From positions 1-64,000 of the forward strand of contig NZ_JACJOD010000033.1 of assembly GCF_014695385.1 (NCBI RefSeq): 64,000 nt of DNA. Direction: 5' to 3'. Origin of the DNA: Trichocoleus sp. FACHB-46 (GTDB taxonomy: Bacteria; Cyanobacteriota; Cyanobacteriia; FACHB-46). Below the pieces are notes generated by a model that worked only from the letters and a program-made list of their open reading frames with translations, searched no databases and had not been told where the DNA came from. The position numbers and the translations under genes are program-made. Positions 60,336-64,000 of this stretch are shown here, one piece after another (the first letter of the stretch is position 1; each line of letters starts with the position of its first letter).

Positions 60336-61577
60336 GACTCGCTTACCAGTACCGACTGCGATTGACCACACAACAGAAAACCACAATCGATCGGTGGCTT
60401 GAGCTTTGCCGTCGTCAATACAACTATCGGCTAGCCGAGCGATTCAATTGGTACGAGAAAAATCGTTGTGATGTCAATGCCTGTCCACTCGTCTGTCATC
60501 TGCCAGAGTTAAAAGATCGTCCTGACTTCTACAGCCAGAAACGGGATCTGGTGAACTCAAAAAAGCTTTTTCCTGAATATAAAGAGCTTCCTTCCCATAC
60601 TCTGCAAGATGTGATTGCACGAGTGGAGAAGGCGTTCGACCGATGGCTGAGCGGTGATAGCAATGGAAGGCGAAACGGTAAACCTCGATTCAAGGGTCAA
60701 GGGCGATTCCGTTCTATTGCATTTCCAGATCCAGTGAAGCCAGAACACATCGACGGGCGATTCATCCAGCTTCCGAAAATCGGCAAACTCAAGATGATTC
60801 TGCACCGTCCCATGCCGGATGGATTCAAGGTGAAAACGGCTGCAATTATCAAGAAGGTGGATGGCTATTACATCACGCTGTCTTTGCAAGATTTGTCTGT
60901 GCCCGTACTCACGCCTGATGTTCCAACACTGGAAAATACCATCGGAATTGACATGGGACTTAAGGCGTTTCTGGTAGACGATTCGGGGAAAGACGAGCCC
61001 ATCCCCCAACACTACCGGAAAGCGGAGAAGCGGCTGAAACGATTGCAGCGTTCACTGTCTCGCAAAAAGAAGGGTTCTAGCCGTCGTAAGAAGGCGATTA
61101 AGCGAGTCTCTAAGGCGCATCTGAAAGTATCAAATCAACGGAAAGACTTTCACTACAAAACCGCGAAAAAGCTTTTATCTCAAGGAAAGCATGTTGCTCA
61201 CGAAAAGTTAAACATCAAAGGGATTGCCAGAGGCAGACTGGCAAAATCAACGCATGATGCTGGATGGGGTCAATTCCTGCAAATTCTCTCAATCAAGGCT
61301 GAAAGAGCTGGGTTGATGGCAATTGCAGTGAATCCAAGTGGCACAAGTCAGAACTGTTCTGGATGCGGCACGAAAGTTCCAAAAACATTAAAGGACAGAC
61401 TTCACGCCTGTCCTAAGTGTGAGCTAACGATTGACCGTGACCATAATGCAGCAATCAACATCAAACATTTGGCGGTAGGGCATTCCGTCAATAAAGCTCA
61501 GGTAACGTCCGATGCAGTAGCAGGAGTCACTGAGAAGCCCACGTCCTATACTGACGCATAGAGCGTGGGAGTATGTC
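60274..61577 (+). mobile_element. TnpB-only transposon, second copy
   Basis: A tnpB gene with a left-end hairpin (CCCTGC/GCAGGG, 60275-60290) and a right-end hairpin (CCCACG/CGTGGG, 61538-61569) followed by AGTATGTCAC. No TnpA. The right end resembles that of the first TnpB element (both CCCACG...CGTGGGAGT). Boundaries are approximate. It lies between two genes of the tail-region operon in the same orientation. Confidence 0.7.
60332..61561 (+). CDS. tnpB: TnpB, RNA-guided endonuclease of IS200/IS605 type
   Basis: A 409-residue TnpB with an N-terminal helix-turn-helix, RuvC Asp207 in 'GIDMG', Glu291 in 'AHEKLN', zinc-finger cysteines 342/345 and 360/363, and 'DRDHNAA' (368-374). All catalytic residues are present. 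It differs considerably from the first TnpB at 26.9 kb, so they are separate lineages. The ATG overlaps the stop of the preceding gene (ATGA), making its translation dependent on the host gene. Its C-terminal codons run into the right-end hairpin that forms the guide RNA scaffold. Confidence 0.92.
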   Translation: MRLAYQYRLRLTTQQKTTIDRWLELCRRQYNYRLAERFNWYEKNRCDVNACPLVCHLPELKDRPDFYSQKRDLVNSKKLFPEYKELPSHTLQDVIARVEKAFDRWLSGDSNGRRNGKPRFKGQGRFRSIAFPDPVKPEHIDGRFIQLPKIGKLKMILHRPMPDGFKVKTAAIIKKVDGYYITLSLQDLSVPVLTPDVPTLENTIGIDMGLKAFLVDDSGKDEPIPQHYRKAEKRLKRLQRSLSRKKKGSSRRKKAIKRVSKAHLKVSNQRKDFHYKTAKKLLSQGKHVAHEKLNIKGIARGRLAKSTHDAGWGQFLQILSIKAERAGLMAIAVNPSGTSQNCSGCGTKVPKTLKDRLHACPKCELTIDRDHNAAINIKHLAVGHSVNKAQVTSDAVAGVTEKPTSYTDA

Positions 61578-62712
61578 ACCAGTGTTCATCATTCAAACCC
61601 TAGAACTCAGCCGCAAAACAGCTTTACCAGAAGTGAACAATATTGTGCGATCGCAAGGTGCATTGGTGATCGTTGCTGACCAATCTCAAGGTGAGCTGCT
61701 GACTCCTTTGCTAACACCGCGTATGGCAAGCGACTACTTAGGGTTTGAGTTACGGCCTAATGAGCAGAACATCACTGTGGCACTGCACCGGTCTCCCAAT
61801 CATTCCTATAGCTTTAATGGCAACAGTTGGGTGCCTAGTCCCGACCCAACGTTCTACACACCTGACCAAATTCGCCAAACCTTATCTGCTTGGGCTGGCC
61901 CTCTACAATTCCGCTTGAGGCTGCAACGCTATAGCAACGGCGAGTCTCCAAAATTGCAGGAGCTAAAGGTGGGGTATGAGGTACCAGGCGATCGCCTTAG
62001 CTACTTAATAGATATTGCCCTGCCCAACTTCTTCTCAGTGCCCGTGCAGCTCACCCGCTGGGTACGTCCTTCGCCAGACGGTCTATCGGTACCACTTCCC
62101 TCCAGCTTCACACCCGATCGCTTGTCGAGCGTAAAAGTTCTTTCCCCAGAACTGAGACCACAACCCGGAACAGTGGTCACCACGCCAACCCCTAGAATCA
62201 CACTCAGCAACCCGATCCCCCAACAGCCTAGCCGCCTAATCTTCAAGTTCAAACCCAAGGCTGCGCACCAGCCAGGGGTTTATCAAATTACTGAGCTACC
62301 TTGCATCGTTCTGCGCTTACTCGACGGCACGAACTATCGTCGTATGACCGCTGAAGATTCTATTCGCCTGCCAGATGGTCAATCGCGGCTATGGCAAACA
62401 ACTTATCTCTATAATCAGCCTCTTGAAGTGCTGGTAATTGCATCAGAAATGGAAGATGCAAGGGCGATCGCCAACCAACTCATGCAGCGGGTCAGTTCTA
62501 TGGGGCACATTGACGCACCTCCTTCAGCCCTAGAAATTCCCCTGCACCTGACTCAAGGCATTCGCTCAGGTGACGTGTTGGAGCAAAATAACTTGATCAC
62601 CCTCACTTTACGGGTGGTCCTGCTTAACATGACTGAGGGTGAAACGGTTAGGGACGTGCCAACTTTAATGGAGATTGAAAAGGATTTTAGTCCCAAAACG
62701 GAAGTCTTTTAG
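61573..62712 (+). CDS. hypothetical tail-region protein, start codon within transposon end
   Basis: A 379-residue protein, beta-rich with Pro-containing linkers (about 195-235), no membrane segment or known motif. Context suggests a virion or tail-associated role. The ATG at 61573 appears to lie within the last bases of the TnpB element right end, so the present start is probably supplied by the transposon. A native GTG a few codons on ('VFIIQ') may be the old start. The stop is followed by the convergent AlbA_2 gene 29 bases away. Confidence 0.5.
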   Translation: MSPVFIIQTLELSRKTALPEVNNIVRSQGALVIVADQSQGELLTPLLTPRMASDYLGFELRPNEQNITVALHRSPNHSYSFNGNSWVPSPDPTFYTPDQIRQTLSAWAGPLQFRLRLQRYSNGESPKLQELKVGYEVPGDRLSYLIDIALPNFFSVPVQLTRWVRPSPDGLSVPLPSSFTPDRLSSVKVLSPELRPQPGTVVTTPTPRITLSNPIPQQPSRLIFKFKPKAAHQPGVYQITELPCIVLRLLDGTNYRRMTAEDSIRLPDGQSRLWQTTYLYNQPLEVLVIASEMEDARAIANQLMQRVSSMGHIDAPPSALEIPLHLTQGIRSGDVLEQNNLITLTLRVVLLNMTEGETVRDVPTLMEIEKDFSPKTEVF

Positions 62713-62741
62713 GAAAAACGATCAAGATTTCCATCAGTAAC

Positions 62742-63935
62742 CTATCGGTTGCTACCAATCCAACTTCCCTGCTCGTCATAGTTTTGCGATCCACTCCAGC
62801 CCCCTGCATTCCAAACCGCATCAAACGCTGGTTTCATAATTGAAAGAAGGTGAACATCAAAACTATCAACTAAGATTTCTGGAATTAAAAGCCTATTCCT
62901 ATCAATGGGATGCACACGTCCAGAAGGTCCGTAAGAATTAGAGATGATCTGATAACCTTTCACACCGACAAAACTTAGCATGAGCACTAATGGTGGTTCT
63001 ATACCAAGCTCTTGCTGAATATCAAAAATTCGTTCCAATTTCTTGATGAGCTCTCCTTCGTAGTAAGGACGAATATATAAGCTCTCATCAGGCTGCGGCG
63101 CTACTGTAGAAGCATCAACAATTTCAAAAATCCCGTTTCTAAAAAACTGAAGATAGCCGAAAGCATGTTTCTCTTGTCGATTCCTCAAGGCACTTACAGA
63201 AGTTAGATATCCGTCAAGGTTGTACCTGCCATCCCAGCCGGAACTTCCCAATGGTCCTGGCGTTTTATTTTCTAGCAGCATCACATCAAGCTGGTTTACT
63301 AGGTCAAACGCCTCAAGTGGAATAATGTGAAACACTAATTTTGCTCCAGATATCATGGGTACTGGGCTTTCATCAGACGAAATCAAATCAAGCCGCTCTC
63401 GGCGAAAAGATCTAATACGTTCTACAAGGGACTCTGAGCGGCTGAAAGCAGCCCGAATTTCTCCTACATCCATTTGGTGCTTTCCCCCTGAATTGCGAAC
63501 ATAGAATCTTGCAGCGTTTCCAAAGGTCACCATATGAGGTGCTACCCAGCTTCTAGGTATTTGTAGAACTATAACCACTCGCTGGTTTTGAAGAGTAACA
63601 ACCTCAATATTCAGTCCTGGAATTCTAGGAGAAATCCCATCCCGAATCATGTTCTCCATTCTGAGCTTTTCTGCATCTGGATTGTCGAGCTCTAAGCCGC
63701 AGAGCTGAGTAGGTAGCCCCGCATCTTCACCCATTCCGAAGATTAGATGCCCACCTACTGTATTGGCGAACGAGGAAACATCATAAAGAAATTCTTTCTT
63801 TTTCTCATCGCTGCTAGCTAGGCGATCTCTCTTATAATCAATGATCTTCCCCTCAGGAAAGGCATTGGCGTTGTCTATTAATGCCTGAAGATCAGCCTCA
63901 GTGAGTGAGCTTATGGGTTTACCGTTAAGTAACAT
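62742..63935 (-). CDS. AlbA_2 (Schlafen-type) putative nucleic-acid-binding protein
   Basis: A 397-residue protein. The first 140 residues fit the AlbA_2/divergent AAA-4 domain: 'GKIIDYKRD', 'FLYDVSSFANTVGGHLIFGM', 'RVVIVLQIPRSW' and 'FYVRNSGGKHQMDVGEI', the last being typical of the family's 'fyvR.g..t..m...E' ending. In vertebrates and bacteria such domains bind or cut RNA, and several bacterial members are regulators or defence proteins. The C-terminal 240 residues are mixed and unfamiliar. It is convergent with the 379-residue gene and of ordinary base composition. Confidence 0.82.
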   Translation of the reverse strand: MLLNGKPISSLTEADLQALIDNANAFPEGKIIDYKRDRLASSDEKKKEFLYDVSSFANTVGGHLIFGMGEDAGLPTQLCGLELDNPDAEKLRMENMIRDGISPRIPGLNIEVVTLQNQRVVIVLQIPRSWVAPHMVTFGNAARFYVRNSGGKHQMDVGEIRAAFSRSESLVERIRSFRRERLDLISSDESPVPMISGAKLVFHIIPLEAFDLVNQLDVMLLENKTPGPLGSSGWDGRYNLDGYLTSVSALRNRQEKHAFGYLQFFRNGIFEIVDASTVAPQPDESLYIRPYYEGELIKKLERIFDIQQELGIEPPLVLMLSFVGVKGYQIISNSYGPSGRVHPIDRNRLLIPEILVDSFDVHLLSIMKPAFDAVWNAGGWSGSQNYDEQGSWIGSNR

Positions 63936-64000
63936 ACTGAGTTTCTTCTTCCAATTCAGCTATTTTTTACTAACCCAGCCTAGCTCAAGCAACCTCGCCA

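Noticed and set aside
1-64000. CRISPR array
   Set aside because: No direct repeats with regular unique spacers were found. The 19-bp-spaced repeats at 3131 are IS21 terminal repeats with only four bases between copies, and the 60-bp repeats at 38.6 kb are coding.

Overview
The window is chromosomal-style DNA from a cyanobacterium, probably filamentous. The HIP1 palindrome GCGATCGC recurs throughout, inside and between genes. Other pointers are bilin-type GAF photoreceptor modules, hybrid sensor kinases of cyanobacterial style, and insertion sequences of families common in cyanobacteria. I cannot name the species.

Layout. (1) 0.1-5.0 kb: three small unknown genes, then an insertion-sequence pile-up. 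It holds an intact IS701-like element with 16-bp ends and a 6-bp target duplication. Next is the tail end of an IS21 element (istB remnant plus 19-bp-spaced terminal repeats), which was itself split by an intact ISL3 element with perfect 30-bp ends and an 8-bp duplication. (2) 5.1-18.3 kb: signalling genes. They are a Cache-HAMP histidine kinase, a GAF-GGDEF-EAL-GAF protein with a candidate bilin cysteine in both terminal GAF domains, a single-domain response regulator and a PAS-PAS-GAF histidine kinase. Between the last two lie a broken IS5 transposase and a short tyrosine recombinase flanked by two inverted paralogues. (3) 18.6-26.7 kb: a minus-strand gene string of largely unknown function: three unknown proteins, a small gene split by an IsrB element, an ATP-grasp-like gene with an in-frame stop, and a 1223-residue protein ending in a perfect sliding-clamp-binding motif. 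(4) 26.8-31 kb: a TnpB element, then minus-strand baseplate genes (gp25-like and baseplate J). (5) 31-37.3 kb: accessory genes, including a Phd-like antitoxin, an ASCH protein, a 2H-phosphoesterase-like protein and an AT-rich OLD-type ATPase/TOPRIM nuclease. (6) 37.3-62.7 kb: a contractile-tail module in three transcription blocks: tail protein I and a long fibre series on plus; gpV/gp5-like spike, fibre and LysM/gpX-like proteins on minus; then a tail-completion-like protein and a duplicated zinc-peptidase domain on plus, interrupted by an IS630 remnant and a second TnpB element. (7) 62.7-63.9 kb: an AlbA_2 (Schlafen-type) protein.

How it fits together. The tail genes (I, J, gp25, V, X and several fibres) would build the baseplate, spike and fibres of a Myoviridae-type tail or contractile injection device. 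No sheath, tube, tape measure, capsid, portal or terminase gene was recognised here, so the window holds either part of a prophage or a domesticated tail device. Three tail genes are preceded by terminator-like hairpins only 4 to 20 bases before their start codons, two of them with the same stem sequence. This suggests a shared leader control. Three RNA-guided-nuclease transposons (one IsrB, two TnpB) and one IS630 remnant have landed in or next to this block, and for two of them the original uninterrupted reading frame can be reconstructed.

Small genes added by reading both strands: a 46-residue gene at 51377-51517 (minus) and a 39-residue gene at 57366-57485 (plus). Both are fixed by start/stop spacing or overlap with their neighbours.
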